A DNA stretch of 64,000 bases from Bacteroidetes bacterium HGW-Bacteroidetes-8 (GTDB lineage: Bacteria > Bacteroidota > Bacteroidia > Bacteroidales > UBA932), in the NCBI GenBank assembly GCA_002840895.1, contig PHCZ01000007.1, positions 1 through 64,000 on the forward strand, written 5' to 3'. Below the pieces are notes generated by a model. It was given only the letters and a program-made list of their open reading frames with translations. It was not told the origin of the DNA and did not search any database. Positions 44,653 through 54,126 of this stretch are shown piece by piece; the stretch's first letter is position 1; every line of letters begins with the position of its first letter. The translations under genes and the position numbers were made by a program.

Positions 44653-46863
44653 ATGAAAACTGAAATCTTATTCTATCTTGTGCCTTTGGCCTCACTGGCT
44701 GCACTTGGTTTTGCCTGGTATTTCTTTAAGCAGATGATGCGGGAGAGCGAGGGAACCGATCTAATGAAAGAGATTGCCCAGCACGTTCGAAGTGGTGCTA
44801 TGGCATATTTGAAACAACAATACAAAGTTGTGGTTATAGTCTTTGTTGTCTTGGCTATCTTCTTTGCAATACTGGCATATGGTTTTGGGGTGCAGAACCC
44901 CTGGGTCCCTTTTGCGTTCCTTACAGGAGGATTCTTCTCCGGACTGGCAGGTTTTATTGGAATGAAAACTGCAACCTATGCATCTGCAAGAACAGCAAAT
45001 GCATCTATAAGGTCACTTAATAGTGGATTGCGACTGGCATTCAGGTCCGGTGCAGTAATGGGATTGGTAGTTGTGGGTCTTGGATTACTTGATATCTCCC
45101 TTTGGTACATAGTACTTGACCATTTCGTAGAGGATATATCCCAGTCTCAAAAGATGGTTATAATTACCACCACAATGTTAACATTTGGTATGGGTGCATC
45201 TACTCAGGCTCTATTTGCCAGAGTGGGTGGGGGTATCTATACAAAAGCAGCAGATGTAGGTGCAGACCTTGTAGGAAAAGTAGAGGCCGGGATTCCGGAG
45301 GATGACCCCAGGAACCCTGCAACTATCGCAGATAACGTAGGAGATAATGTAGGTGACGTGGCAGGTATGGGAGCAGACCTATATGAGTCATACTGTGGCT
45401 CTATTCTGGCAACAGCAGCATTGGGGGCGTCTGCTTTTTATATAAATCCGGATATGCAGATCCGGGCAATCTTTGCACCTATGCTGATAGCTGCAGTTGG
45501 AATAGTACTCTCCATAATTGGAATTTTTTTGGTAAAAACCAAGGAGGGTGCCGGGATGAAGGAGCTTTTACGCTCACTAGGTGTGGGAGTTAATGTAAGC
45601 TCTCTTCTTATAGCACTCTCAACATTCGCAATACTCTATATACTAGGATTGGAAAATTGGGTGGGAATCTCTTTCTCTGTGGTTACCGGACTTATAGCCG
45701 GGATCATTATCGGACAATCTACAGAGTACTATACTTCTCACTCCTATAAACCTACCCAGAGAATTTCTGAGAGCGGAAAAACCGGCCCGGCCACTGTAAT
45801 TATTTCTGGTATAGGATTGGGGATGGTCTCTACGGCTATTCCGGTTATTACTATTGCCGCAGCAATTATTCTGTCGTTTCTTTTTGCAATAAATTTTGAT
45901 GTTAACAATATGTTAGCTGCAAAGAACATTAGTTATGGACTTTACGGAATAGGAATTGCCGCAGTGGGGATGCTCTCAACTTTAGGAATAACACTTGCAA
46001 CTGATGCTTACGGACCAATTGCCGACAACGCCGGCGGAAACGCACAGATGAGTAAACTGGACCCTGAGGTGAGAAAAAGAACAGATACGCTCGACGCTCT
46101 GGGCAATACAACTGCAGCTACAGGCAAAGGATTTGCAATAGGATCTGCAGCACTTACCGCACTTGCTCTTATGGCCTCATATCTTGAAGAGGTGAAAATA
46201 GGGCTAGTCCACATTGGTCAGCACACGATTGATGTTGCAGGCAGAATAGTTAATGTTGCAGAGGCAACTATTCCGGATTTTATGGAGTATTATCAGGTTA
46301 CCCTTATGAACCCCAAGGTTCTGGTTGGTGTATTTCTCGGGTCGGTTATGGCATTTCTATTCTGCGGCCTTACAATGAATGCTGTTGGAAGGGCTGCTCA
46401 AAAGATGGTTGAAGAGGTGAGGCGTCAGTTTCGCGAAATTGCCGGGATTCTGGAGGGAACCGGCAAACCGGACTATGCAAGATGTGTCGAGATATCCACA
46501 AAGGGGGCTCAGAAAGAGATGCTCTTCCCTTCAATACTGGCAATTGTAGCACCTATTGCAACAGGACTAATCTTTGGAGTCTCCGGTGTTATGGGTCTAT
46601 TGGTAGGAGGTCTTGGGACAGGCTTTGTCCTTGCGGTATTCCTTGCCAACGCAGGTGGTGCGTGGGATAATGCAAAGAAATATGTAGAGGAGGGTAATTT
46701 CGGAGGAAAAGGGTCTGAATGCCATAAAGCTACAGTAGTCGGTGACACTGTGGGAGATCCATTTAAAGATACTTCGGGACCATCTCTTAACATCCTTATA
46801 AAACTTATGAGTATGGTTTCAATTGTTATGGCAGGCTTAACTGTTGCTTTCAGTATTCTCTAA
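44653..46863 (+). CDS. hppA: Membrane-bound ion-pumping pyrophosphatase
   Basis: A 736-residue integral membrane enzyme with about 16 helices that couples pyrophosphate hydrolysis to ion export. Pyrophosphate/Mg-binding motifs are EAGIPEDDPRNPATIADNVG, DNVGDVAGMGADLYESYCGS, TDAYGPIADNAGGNAQMSKL and GDTVGDPFKDTSGPSLNILI. The motif GNTTAATGKG has Ala where K+-independent enzymes carry Lys, so it should be K+-dependent. Such bacterial forms often pump Na+, but ion specificity cannot be settled by eye. Confidence 0.95.
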   Translation: MKTEILFYLVPLASLAALGFAWYFFKQMMRESEGTDLMKEIAQHVRSGAMAYLKQQYKVVVIVFVVLAIFFAILAYGFGVQNPWVPFAFLTGGFFSGLAGFIGMKTATYASARTANASIRSLNSGLRLAFRSGAVMGLVVVGLGLLDISLWYIVLDHFVEDISQSQKMVIITTTMLTFGMGASTQALFARVGGGIYTKAADVGADLVGKVEAGIPEDDPRNPATIADNVGDNVGDVAGMGADLYESYCGSILATAALGASAFYINPDMQIRAIFAPMLIAAVGIVLSIIGIFLVKTKEGAGMKELLRSLGVGVNVSSLLIALSTFAILYILGLENWVGISFSVVTGLIAGIIIGQSTEYYTSHSYKPTQRISESGKTGPATVIISGIGLGMVSTAIPVITIAAAIILSFLFAINFDVNNMLAAKNISYGLYGIGIAAVGMLSTLGITLATDAYGPIADNAGGNAQMSKLDPEVRKRTDTLDALGNTTAATGKGFAIGSAALTALALMASYLEEVKIGLVHIGQHTIDVAGRIVNVAEATIPDFMEYYQVTLMNPKVLVGVFLGSVMAFLFCGLTMNAVGRAAQKMVEEVRRQFREIAGILEGTGKPDYARCVEISTKGAQKEMLFPSILAIVAPIATGLIFGVSGVMGLLVGGLGTGFVLAVFLANAGGAWDNAKKYVEEGNFGGKGSECHKATVVGDTVGDPFKDTSGPSLNILIKLMSMVSIVMAGLTVAFSIL

Positions 46864-46881
46864 AATAAGGCATTACGACAG

Positions 46882-47433
46882 ATGAAGAGATTTTTTCTAT
46901 CATTATTCTTAATAGTATTTGTCTTTACGAATGTAAAAGCACAAAGTGAAATGTTTTTACAGGAGACGTCACCAAGTGGAGGACGTGCTATTTTTTTTGA
47001 ATTAGGAGGGCACTCTATCTTTTTTGGCTTTAACTACGATGCCAGGTTCAACAAAAAACCGGATGGTTTAGGAGGAAGGGTTGGAGTCGGTTATATGGCA
47101 GTTTCCGAGGCGAGGTTTTTTTCACTTCCTGTTGCTCTTAACTATCTAATGGGAAAAGATGGCAAGTACTTCGAAATGGGAGCAGGAGCAACGCTCCTTT
47201 CACTGGGTGAAAGGGATGACAATTATTCATATACTGAGTTAGGATATTCATCCCCTACCACAACAAACAGAACAAAACTTCTTGGAAATATCTCATTTGG
47301 TTTCAGGAGACAACCTGTAAATGGTGGCTTTATGTTTCGGGCTGGTGTAGCTCCCGTATTTGGATTAGAAGATGATAAATCATTCTTTTTCTTCCCATTT
47401 CTGCCATATATAAGTTTTGGCTATGCTTTCTGA
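46882..47433 (+). CDS. Small outer-membrane beta-barrel-like protein
   Basis: A 183-residue exported protein with a signal peptide ending VKAQ. The mature part has alternating hydrophobic strands (GGRVGVGYMAVSEARFFSLP, KYFEMGAGATLLSL) and ends PYISFGYAF with terminal Phe, as in small eight-strand barrels. I do not recognise a specific family. It is 18 bases after hppA and shares no evident function with it. It precedes the palindromic repeat and a bidirectional terminator. Confidence 0.7.
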   Translation: MKRFFLSLFLIVFVFTNVKAQSEMFLQETSPSGGRAIFFELGGHSIFFGFNYDARFNKKPDGLGGRVGVGYMAVSEARFFSLPVALNYLMGKDGKYFEMGAGATLLSLGERDDNYSYTELGYSSPTTTNRTKLLGNISFGFRRQPVNGGFMFRAGVAPVFGLEDDKSFFFFPFLPYISFGYAF

Positions 47434-47450
47434 TTTTAAGCGGTCAATAA

Positions 47451-47545
47451 CGTCGGCTCACGGAGTAAGCTCGGAAAACCCTCCCCAACTTCGTTGGGTC
47501 CCCTCCATCTTCTGGAGCCAATGTTTTCCTTAGCTGACTCCGACG
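47451..47545. repeat. Palindromic intergenic repeat element, copy B
   Basis: A 95-bp imperfect palindrome. The left arm CGTCGG...GGAGTAAGCTCGGAAAAC (47451-47479) pairs with the right arm GTTTTCCTTAGCTGACTCC...CCGACG (47523-47545). Two small hairpins lie inside, CCCAAC-TTC-GTTGGG (47484-47498) and CTCCA/TGGAG (47503-47517). Its centre matches 45-79 in 33 of 35 bases. It has the look of a non-autonomous or structured intergenic repeat. No coding capacity is seen. Confidence 0.7.
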
Positions 47546-47561
47546 TCGCCTTTGACCTTAA

Positions 47562-47601
47562 AAAGAAAAAGGGTGACCAATTTTGGCCACCCTTTTTCTT
47601 T
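47562..47601. terminator. Bidirectional terminator between convergent genes
   Basis: A perfect 14-bp inverted repeat, AAAGAAAAAGGGTG (47562-47575) and CACCCTTTTTCTTT (47588-47601). The A-tract on one side becomes a T-tract in either direction. It can end transcripts of the plus-strand barrel gene and the minus-strand TlpA-like gene. Confidence 0.85.
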
Positions 47602-47615
47602 ATATTAATGTGTGT

Positions 47616-48725
47616 TTATTTGGCAAGAAACTCTGCAAGAAACGCATCAATTTCATCCTTACCTACTTTACGTTTCACGATTTTACCCTCTTGGTCTACA
47701 AATATGTTTTGAGGAATATATCTAACATAGTAAAGTTTAGCAGCGGCACTGTTCCAGTACTGAAGATCTGAAACCTGAACCCAGGTAAGTTTGTCATCTG
47801 CAATAGCTTTGTTCCATACACTTGCATCATTGTCAAGTGAAACACCAATAATACCGAAACCGGCTTTGTTATATTTTTTGTAAATCTCAACCAGTGTTGG
47901 ATTGAATGCACGGCAAGGGCCGCACCATCCTGCCCAGAAGTCAATCATAGTGATCTTATTTTGAGTATAGACACTTGATAGAGATACAGGGTTACCCTGA
48001 GGGTCGTTAAGTGTGAACTCAGGAGCCGGCATACCAGCCTCTAACCCTTTAAGAGTGTTTACAGCACTCTCCATATCTGCAACAAAGCGGTTTCCTGCAA
48101 ACTCAGGAAGTGCTTTGTAAGAAGCTATTTTAGCTTCCATCTCGGCAACAGGATACTCTTCTACCTTTTTAAGCATCTCATTAACAGTGTAGAATGAGTT
48201 AGGATTATTTGCAAAGAACGTTGAATCTATAATCAAAATCTCTTTTTGAGCTACTTCGTAAATAGCTATAATAGAGTCTTTTCTCCCTTTGGTAGTTGTC
48301 TCTTTGTAAAACTCGGTAAGTAGAGAGTCAAGGTTGTATTTTGTGTTTACAACTTGTTTCTCTGCATTAAGAGCTTTTAGAAGTTCATTTGTAACACCAC
48401 CTGTTATCTCCGGTTTGTTGAAAGCTCCTACTGCGGCATTAACTGTAAGAGTAGAGTTATCTACGAAAAGCACAACTCTTCCATCAATACCGTCAAATGT
48501 GATTGCATAGTTCTCCGGAGTTGTTACTTTACCTTTGAAAGAGAATTTACCTGCAATAAAGTCTGCAGTATCTTTGATAGGCTCAACCCTTGAAAGGTTT
48601 GTTAAATAAGCTTTTCCGTCGGTGATATTATCGCCTGTTACAGTACCTTCGATAATAAAGCCGTCGTGTTTTGGTGTGCAGGCAAACATTGCAGCTGCCA
48701 CAACCAGTAATAAGATTTTTTTCAT
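47616..48725 (-). CDS. TlpA-like thioredoxin-fold lipoprotein with DUF4369-type domain
   Basis: A 369-residue lipoprotein (lipobox ending FAC, Cys16). The N-terminal domain (about 22-110) is the DUF4369-type beta-sandwich seen in Bacteroidota thiol-disulfide proteins (GFIIEGTVTGDNITDGKAYL). A helical linker follows, then a TlpA-like thioredoxin domain (about 232-369) with redox motif WCGPC at Cys268 and Cys271. It probably reduces or exchanges disulfides at the periplasmic face of an envelope membrane. It is monocistronic. Compare the Ser-substituted relative at 59886. Confidence 0.9.
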   Translation of the reverse strand: MKKILLLVVAAAMFACTPKHDGFIIEGTVTGDNITDGKAYLTNLSRVEPIKDTADFIAGKFSFKGKVTTPENYAITFDGIDGRVVLFVDNSTLTVNAAVGAFNKPEITGGVTNELLKALNAEKQVVNTKYNLDSLLTEFYKETTTKGRKDSIIAIYEVAQKEILIIDSTFFANNPNSFYTVNEMLKKVEEYPVAEMEAKIASYKALPEFAGNRFVADMESAVNTLKGLEAGMPAPEFTLNDPQGNPVSLSSVYTQNKITMIDFWAGWCGPCRAFNPTLVEIYKKYNKAGFGIIGVSLDNDASVWNKAIADDKLTWVQVSDLQYWNSAAAKLYYVRYIPQNIFVDQEGKIVKRKVGKDEIDAFLAEFLAK

Positions 48726-48821
48726 TTATTGCATTTGTTTTAGAGTAATTATTGACTTAAGTATAAATTTTTAAATTTGCTATATTTTAATTGCGGAATT
48801 TTGTTGCTAGTGAGGATTAAT

Positions 48822-49346
48822 CTACTCTTTTTCAGGAGTATTTAGATACCAATCTTTATACATCATATACCCCTGAGCATTTCTATGAGCCGACTCACCT
48901 ATCTGAGCAGAGCCATCTTTTACCTTTTTTGCAGGAACACCGGCATAAACCCCTGGTTCAAGGATAGAGTTACTTAAGACCACGGCTCCGGCGGCGATAA
49001 TTGTGTTGTCCGGGATTTCGGCATTGTCCATAAGTATAGCCCCCATTCCCACTAAAACGTTGCAGCCAACTTTTGCACCGTGAACAATTGCGTTATGGCC
49101 CACAGATACATCATCTCCAATTTCAACAACTGACCGCTTATGAAGGGTGTGCAAAACAGCACCATCCTGAATATTCACTCTGTTGCCTACTCTTATAGGA
49201 TTAACGTCTCCTCTTAGAACAGATCCATACCAAATACTGCAATCATCTCCAATGATAACATCTCCGATTATAGCTGCGTTTTCCGCTATAAAGCAGTTTT
49301 TTCCTATTTTTGGTTCAACCCCGTTTAACTTCCGGATTATGGCCAT
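48822..49346 (-). CDS. Gamma-carbonic-anhydrase-family left-handed beta-helix protein
   Basis: A 174-residue hexapeptide-repeat protein. Repeats run through most of its length (IIGDVIIGDDCSIWYGSVLR, VNIQDGAVLH, VGHNAIVHGAKVGCNVLVGM). Metal-ligand-type histidines appear in VLHTLHKRSVV and VSVGHNAIVHG, as in gamma-class carbonic anhydrases. Many relatives (YrdA/PaaY types) have weak or unknown activity. A TATATTTG -7 box on the minus strand at 49366-49373 lies 19 bases before the ATG. Confidence 0.88.
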   Translation of the reverse strand: MAIIRKLNGVEPKIGKNCFIAENAAIIGDVIIGDDCSIWYGSVLRGDVNPIRVGNRVNIQDGAVLHTLHKRSVVEIGDDVSVGHNAIVHGAKVGCNVLVGMGAILMDNAEIPDNTIIAAGAVVLSNSILEPGVYAGVPAKKVKDGSAQIGESAHRNAQGYMMYKDWYLNTPEKE

Positions 49347-49655
49347 CTGTCTAATTAATATTATACAAATATATAAATTAATACTTCTTTATAGAAAATA
49401 ATAACAATAGTGCTCTTTTTTTGTTCAATCCATTGCTGTTTCAACGAAATACCTTATTTTTAGCAAAATCTTGTCATATCAGATAATCTATAAGGGTGGG
49501 TTACGCTATTTCTTATTATATTGTATAAAATAACTATTGTTTAATAATAATTTAAAATTTCATCTGATTTTCTTTTTCGGATTGGAATATTAACTACATT
49601 TGTAGATTGTTTTACTTTTACACGATAGAGTACCAGCTTATTTAAACTATTTTAT
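49347..49655. other. 309-bp AT-rich divergent intergenic region
   Basis: This stretch separates the gamma-carbonic-anhydrase-like gene from korA. It holds an exact minus-strand -7 box (TATATTTG, 49366-49373) and an exact plus-strand -7 box (TACATTTG, 49595-49602). Between them I see only AT-rich sequence with no convincing small gene, hairpin or RNA. The length leaves room for operator sites, but none stands out. Confidence 0.6.
49595..49602 (+). promoter_or_regulatory. Candidate -7 box of the korA-korB operon
   Basis: TACATTTG is an exact TAnnTTTG match, 53 bases before the korA ATG. No clear TTTG lies at the -33 distance. Initiation near 49609 would give a leader of about 47 bases. Confidence 0.5.
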
Positions 49656-51491
49656 ATGCAACACAAGGTTATTGATACTAAAGAAGTTGTTATCAGATTT
49701 ACAGGTGATTCAGGTGATGGAATGCAGCTTACCGGAACTCTCTTTGCAGATGCATCGGCGCTTTATGGCAACGACATTTCTACATTCCCGGATTTTCCGG
49801 CTGAGATTCGTGCTCCACAGGGAACCGTTGCCGGGGTTTCAGGATTTCAGGTAAACATCGGTAGTGGAGAGATTCTCACACCGGGTGATTTTTGCGACGT
49901 TTTAGTTGCAATGAATCCTGCGGCACTGCGTTCAAATGCACAGTGGGCAAAGCCAACAGCCTCAATTATTCTCGATTCGGACACATTTGACGAAAAGGGA
50001 ATTAAAAGAGCTGGTTTTAAAACAGATGACCCCATAACTGAACTCAATATTCAAGATAGGCATATTATTTTTGCACCTATCACAACTCTCACCAAAGAGA
50101 GTCTAAAAGATAGCGGGCTGGATCCAAAATCTATTGTCCGCTCAAAAAATATCTTTACTTTGGGAATCTGTTACTATATGTTTAACAGACCGATGGATTC
50201 AACAGAAGATTATCTGGATAAGAAATTCCGTAAAAAACCGGAAGTAGCCGAGGCAAATAAAAAGGCTCTCAGAGATGGATTTAACTATGCAGGGAATATC
50301 CACGCAATCCCAAATACATACAGAGTAGAGCCGGCCAAACTTGAAAGGGGGACCTATAGATATATAAATGGAAATCAGGCTACGGCCTGGGGGCTACTTG
50401 CTGCCTCAGAGAAGTCAGGAATTCCCCTCTTCTGCGGCTCTTACCCAATCACTCCTGCAACCAGCATCCTCGAGGAGCTTGCTTTAAGAAAAGATCTGAA
50501 TGTAAAAACACTTCAATGTGAAGATGAAATAGCAGGTATCTGCACATCTATAGGTGCTGCCTATGCCGGTAACCTGGCTGTTACAACAACTTCAGGTCCG
50601 GGTCTTTCACTAAAATCAGAAGCTTTAGGGCTTGCAATGATAACAGAGCTCCCTTTAGTTATTGTGGATGTTCAAAGAGGAGGTCCCTCTACCGGAATCC
50701 CTACCAAGACCGAGCAGACAGACCTGAACCAGGCTCTTTACGGGAGGAACGGAGAGTGTCCGATAGCGATTATAGCTGCACACTCCCCTTCACACTGTTT
50801 TGAGGCTGCATTCTATTCGGCAAAATATGCAATGGAGCATATGATGCCGGTCTTATTACTGACAGAGGGTTTTCTCGGAAATGGTTCAGAGCCTTGGAGA
50901 ATACCGGCAATGAAAGACTACCCCTCAATCACTCCTCCTATAATAAAAGAGCCGCTGGAGACACCTTTCTGGCCATACAAACGCGATGCAGAGAGGATGG
51001 CGAGACAGTGGGCTCTCCCGGGTACAAAAGGGCTTGAGCATAGAGTTGGTGGTCTGGAGAAAAATAACAACGGAAATGTCTCTTCAGATCCACTGGTACA
51101 CGAGAGAATGGTAAAAGAGAGGGCAGAGAAGGTAGCCAGACTTGCAAATTATATTCCGGATCAGAGTGTGATGGGTGCCCAGAGCGGAGATGTGTTGGTT
51201 GTAGGATGGGGAGGAACCTATGGTCACCTGTACACAGCTGTCAAAGAGCTTCAAGCAGAGGGCAAGAGTGTAAGCCTGACCCATTTTGATTACATCTTCC
51301 CATTGCCAAAAAACGCAGCAGATATCTTTTCAAAATTCAAAAAGATTATTGTATGTGAGCTCAACAGCGGGCAGTTTGCCAACTATCTAAGGACACAGCA
51401 CCAGCAATTTATCTATCATCAATATAATAAAGTACAGGGTCAGCCTTTTATTGTAAAGGAGATTTATGACGCCGTTAATGCAATTCTATAA
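49656..51491 (+). CDS. korA: 2-oxoglutarate:ferredoxin oxidoreductase, fused gamma/alpha subunit
   Basis: A 611-residue subunit. The N-terminal gamma domain (about 1-190; EVVIRFTGDSGDGMQLTGTL, SGFQVNIGSGEILTPGD) is fused to an alpha domain (from about 215). The latter has GSYPITPATSILEELA and LQCEDEIAGICTSIGAAYAG, with the family motif TSGPGLSLKSEALGLA. With KorB it interconverts 2-oxoglutarate and succinyl-CoA using ferredoxin, typical of anaerobic Bacteroidota. The gap to korB is 26 bases. Confidence 0.94.
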   Translation: MQHKVIDTKEVVIRFTGDSGDGMQLTGTLFADASALYGNDISTFPDFPAEIRAPQGTVAGVSGFQVNIGSGEILTPGDFCDVLVAMNPAALRSNAQWAKPTASIILDSDTFDEKGIKRAGFKTDDPITELNIQDRHIIFAPITTLTKESLKDSGLDPKSIVRSKNIFTLGICYYMFNRPMDSTEDYLDKKFRKKPEVAEANKKALRDGFNYAGNIHAIPNTYRVEPAKLERGTYRYINGNQATAWGLLAASEKSGIPLFCGSYPITPATSILEELALRKDLNVKTLQCEDEIAGICTSIGAAYAGNLAVTTTSGPGLSLKSEALGLAMITELPLVIVDVQRGGPSTGIPTKTEQTDLNQALYGRNGECPIAIIAAHSPSHCFEAAFYSAKYAMEHMMPVLLLTEGFLGNGSEPWRIPAMKDYPSITPPIIKEPLETPFWPYKRDAERMARQWALPGTKGLEHRVGGLEKNNNGNVSSDPLVHERMVKERAEKVARLANYIPDQSVMGAQSGDVLVVGWGGTYGHLYTAVKELQAEGKSVSLTHFDYIFPLPKNAADIFSKFKKIIVCELNSGQFANYLRTQHQQFIYHQYNKVQGQPFIVKEIYDAVNAIL

Positions 51492-51517
51492 AAATCAAAC
51501 TCGAAATTATTTTGGAT

Positions 51518-52534
51518 ATGAAATACACTCCACAGGATTTTAAAAGCAACCAAGAGGTAAAGTGGTGTCCGGGTTGTGGCGACCACGCTATTCTGGCCAG
51601 CATTCAGAGGGCTATGCCCGATGTTTGCGAAGCCCTCAACTACACAAAGGAGAGGTTTGTTTTTGTTTCGGGAATAGGATGCTCGTCACGATTCCCCTAC
51701 TATATGGACACTTATGGTTTCCACGGAATTCACGGCCGCGCAGCTGCTATTGCTACCGGTATAAAAGTTGCAAATCCCACCCTTACTGTGTGGGAAATTA
51801 CCGGAGACGGAGATGCTTTGGCGATAGGCGGGAATCACTTTATTCACGCAATAAGGAGGAATATTGACATCAATATAATTCTCTTCAACAATCAGATATA
51901 TGGTCTCACAAAAGGGCAGTACTCTCCAACTTCAAAGCTTGGAATGGTAACCAAGACCTCGCCTTATGGTACCGTTGAACACCCGTTTAATCCGGGGGCT
52001 CTTGTATTGGGTTCAAGAGGCACTTTTTTTGCCAGAAGCATTGATGTAGAGCTTAAACTTACACAGGACATTATGCTGCAAAGTGCAAAGCACGATGGAA
52101 CAGCTGTAACTGAAATTCTTGTTAATTGTGTGATATTTAATGATAAAACACATTCAGAGATTGCAGATAAAGAGTTCCGGGCAGAGAGAACAATAACTCT
52201 CAAACACGGAGAGCCTATGATATACGGCAAGAACAGAGACAAAGGTCTTGTTATGGTCGGGAATAAGATTATACCTGTTGTTTTGGGAGAGAACGGAATT
52301 ACTGAGAAAGATCTTCTGGTTCACGATGCCACGACTGTGAATCCGGGGGTCCACTCAATGCTGATAGATATGGAATACCCGGATCTTCCGGTTGCCCTGG
52401 GAGTAATTAGAGCTGTCAATGACAAAACATACGACGATAATGTGAGGGATCAGGTAATAGACGCCATTGAGCACGCGCAAATTCACAATATGGATGAGCT
52501 GCTTCACAGCGGTGCAACTTGGGAAGTCAAATAG
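51518..52534 (+). CDS. korB: 2-oxoglutarate:ferredoxin oxidoreductase, beta subunit
   Basis: A 338-residue thiamine-diphosphate and Fe-S subunit. The ATG at 51518 is preferred to a TTG two codons earlier. The [4Fe-4S] ligands begin with WCPGCGDH (Cys17, Cys20) and include GIGCSSRF. The TPP/Mg motif is ITGDGDALAIGGNHF through FNNQIYGLTKGQ. It is co-transcribed with korA. The gdhA start is only 41 bases further on, placing 2-oxoglutarate oxidation and amination together. Confidence 0.94.
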   Translation: MKYTPQDFKSNQEVKWCPGCGDHAILASIQRAMPDVCEALNYTKERFVFVSGIGCSSRFPYYMDTYGFHGIHGRAAAIATGIKVANPTLTVWEITGDGDALAIGGNHFIHAIRRNIDINIILFNNQIYGLTKGQYSPTSKLGMVTKTSPYGTVEHPFNPGALVLGSRGTFFARSIDVELKLTQDIMLQSAKHDGTAVTEILVNCVIFNDKTHSEIADKEFRAERTITLKHGEPMIYGKNRDKGLVMVGNKIIPVVLGENGITEKDLLVHDATTVNPGVHSMLIDMEYPDLPVALGVIRAVNDKTYDDNVRDQVIDAIEHAQIHNMDELLHSGATWEVK

Positions 52535-52575
52535 TGTCCCGAAATTTTTTACCAAACAATATAAATCAACTTATT

Positions 52576-53913
52576 ATGAAAGTAGCAGAGATAATGGCCT
52601 CTCTCGAAAGAAAACACGGCCACGAAAAAGAGTTTTTACAAGCAGTCCACGAAGTTCTCGAGTCAATCGAGGTGATTTACAATCAACATCCGGAGTTTCA
52701 AAAAGCAAAAATCATTGAAAGACTTATTGAGCCGGATCGTATCTTCACTTTTAGAGTGACCTGGCAGGACGACAAGGGCGAAGTTCACACAAACCTTGGT
52801 TACAGAGTACAGTTTAGCAACGCTATCGGACCGTATAAAGGAGGCTTCCGTTTCCACCCATCTGTTAATCCGTCAATTCTAAAGTTCCTGGGTTTTGAAC
52901 AGATGTTCAAGAATGCCCTGACAACTCTCCCTATGGGTGGAGGTAAAGGTGGTTCAGATTTTGATCCAAAAGGGAAATCCGATGCAGAGATTATGCGTTT
53001 CTGTCAGGCTTTTATTACTGAGCTTTGGCGTCATCTTGGCCCGGATACAGATGTCCCTGCAGGTGATATAGGTGTTGGTGCTCGTGAGATAGGATTTATG
53101 TTCGGATGGTACAAAAAACTGGCACGTGAATTTACAGGCGTTCTTACAGGAAAAGGGGCTACCTGGGGTGGTTCACTTATTCGTCCGGAGGCGACAGGTT
53201 ACGGCGGAGTCTATTTTGTAACTCATATGCTTGCAACCAAAGGTTTGAATATCAAGGGAAAAACAGTATCGGTTTCCGGGTTCGGAAACGTAGCCTGGGG
53301 TGCAGCACTTAAAGCAACCGAGCTTGGAGCTAAAGTGATAGCTCTTTCCGGTCCTGACGGAATGATTCACGATGAGGCTGGAATGACAAGCGAAAAGATT
53401 GCATATATGCTGGAACTTCGTGCATCTAACAACGATGTGGTTGCCCCTTATGCTGAGAAGTTCCCTGAGTCAAAATTCTATCCAGGTAAGAAAGTGTGGG
53501 CAGTTAAGGTGGATATCGCGCTCCCTTGTGCTTTCCAAAACGAGCTCAACGGAGATGATGCAAGAGAGCTCATCAAAAACGGAGTTATCTGTGTTGGTGA
53601 GTTATCCAATATGGGTTGCACACCGGAGGCGATTGCAGAACTTCAAAAAGCAAAAGTACTATATGCTCCCGGTAAAGCAGCTAACGCAGGCGGTGTTGCC
53701 GTTTCGGGGCTGGAGATGACTCAAAACGCAATGCACATCAGCTGGACTGCAGAAGAGGTTGATGCCAAACTTAAGCAGATAATGGAGAGTATACACGAGC
53801 AGTGCGTTAAGTACGGAAAGCAGAGCGACGGTTTTATTAACTATGTAAATGGTGCCAATATTGCCGGATTTATGAAAGTTGCCAAAGCTACTCTGGAGCA
53901 GGGTCTTTGCTAA
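52576..53913 (+). CDS. gdhA: Glutamate dehydrogenase, hexameric type
   Basis: A 445-residue enzyme interconverting 2-oxoglutarate plus ammonia and glutamate. The ATG at 52576 (MKVAEIMASLERKHGHEKEF) is the family start; an earlier in-frame ATG overlaps korB. Motifs are NAIGPYKGGFRFHPSVN, LPMGGGKGGSDFDPKGKSD with the catalytic Lys, VPAGDIGVGAREIG, and the nucleotide-binding VSVSGFGNVAWGAA. Cofactor preference cannot be read. A strong terminator follows at 53967. Confidence 0.95.
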   Translation: MKVAEIMASLERKHGHEKEFLQAVHEVLESIEVIYNQHPEFQKAKIIERLIEPDRIFTFRVTWQDDKGEVHTNLGYRVQFSNAIGPYKGGFRFHPSVNPSILKFLGFEQMFKNALTTLPMGGGKGGSDFDPKGKSDAEIMRFCQAFITELWRHLGPDTDVPAGDIGVGAREIGFMFGWYKKLAREFTGVLTGKGATWGGSLIRPEATGYGGVYFVTHMLATKGLNIKGKTVSVSGFGNVAWGAALKATELGAKVIALSGPDGMIHDEAGMTSEKIAYMLELRASNNDVVAPYAEKFPESKFYPGKKVWAVKVDIALPCAFQNELNGDDARELIKNGVICVGELSNMGCTPEAIAELQKAKVLYAPGKAANAGGVAVSGLEMTQNAMHISWTAEEVDAKLKQIMESIHEQCVKYGKQSDGFINYVNGANIAGFMKVAKATLEQGLC

Positions 53914-53966
53914 AACAACTGAGTAATTACCCTAATTTGCTTAATTAGAGTAAAATATTGAAAATT

Positions 53967-53998
53967 AGAGCTGCAGAAATTGCGGCTCTTTTTTTTTA
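53967..53998 (+). terminator. Intrinsic terminator of gdhA
   Basis: AGAGCTGC (53967-53974) pairs with GCGGCTCT (53982-53989) with one G-U pair, followed by a run of about nine T. It ends the korA-korB-gdhA transcripts and insulates the susC-2 promoter. Confidence 0.85.
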
Positions 53999-54050
53999 AT
54001 AGGCTTATAAATAGTCAATAATATTCAATTTTCCAAGTATATTGGTAGTA

Positions 54051-54080
54051 TTTGTTATTGATTTATTTTTATTAACTTTG
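54051..54080 (+). promoter_or_regulatory. Promoter of the second susC operon
   Basis: TTTG (54051-54054) and TAACTTTG (54073-54080) are exact matches to the Bacteroidota -33 and -7 boxes, with an 18-base spacer, one short of the usual range. Initiation near 54087 gives a 64-base leader that contains the guide-RNA match at 54127-54137. No ECF sigma-type promoter or adjacent sigma gene is seen. Confidence 0.6.
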
Positions 54081-54126
54081 CTATGCTCAATAATATTTGA
54101 GAAAACTACATAACCAAAAATACTTA

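Noticed and set aside
49347-49655. A hidden small gene or RNA in the longest intergenic gap.
   Set aside because: The sequence is AT-rich with only promoter-like boxes. No open frame with a credible start or conserved-looking structure is seen.
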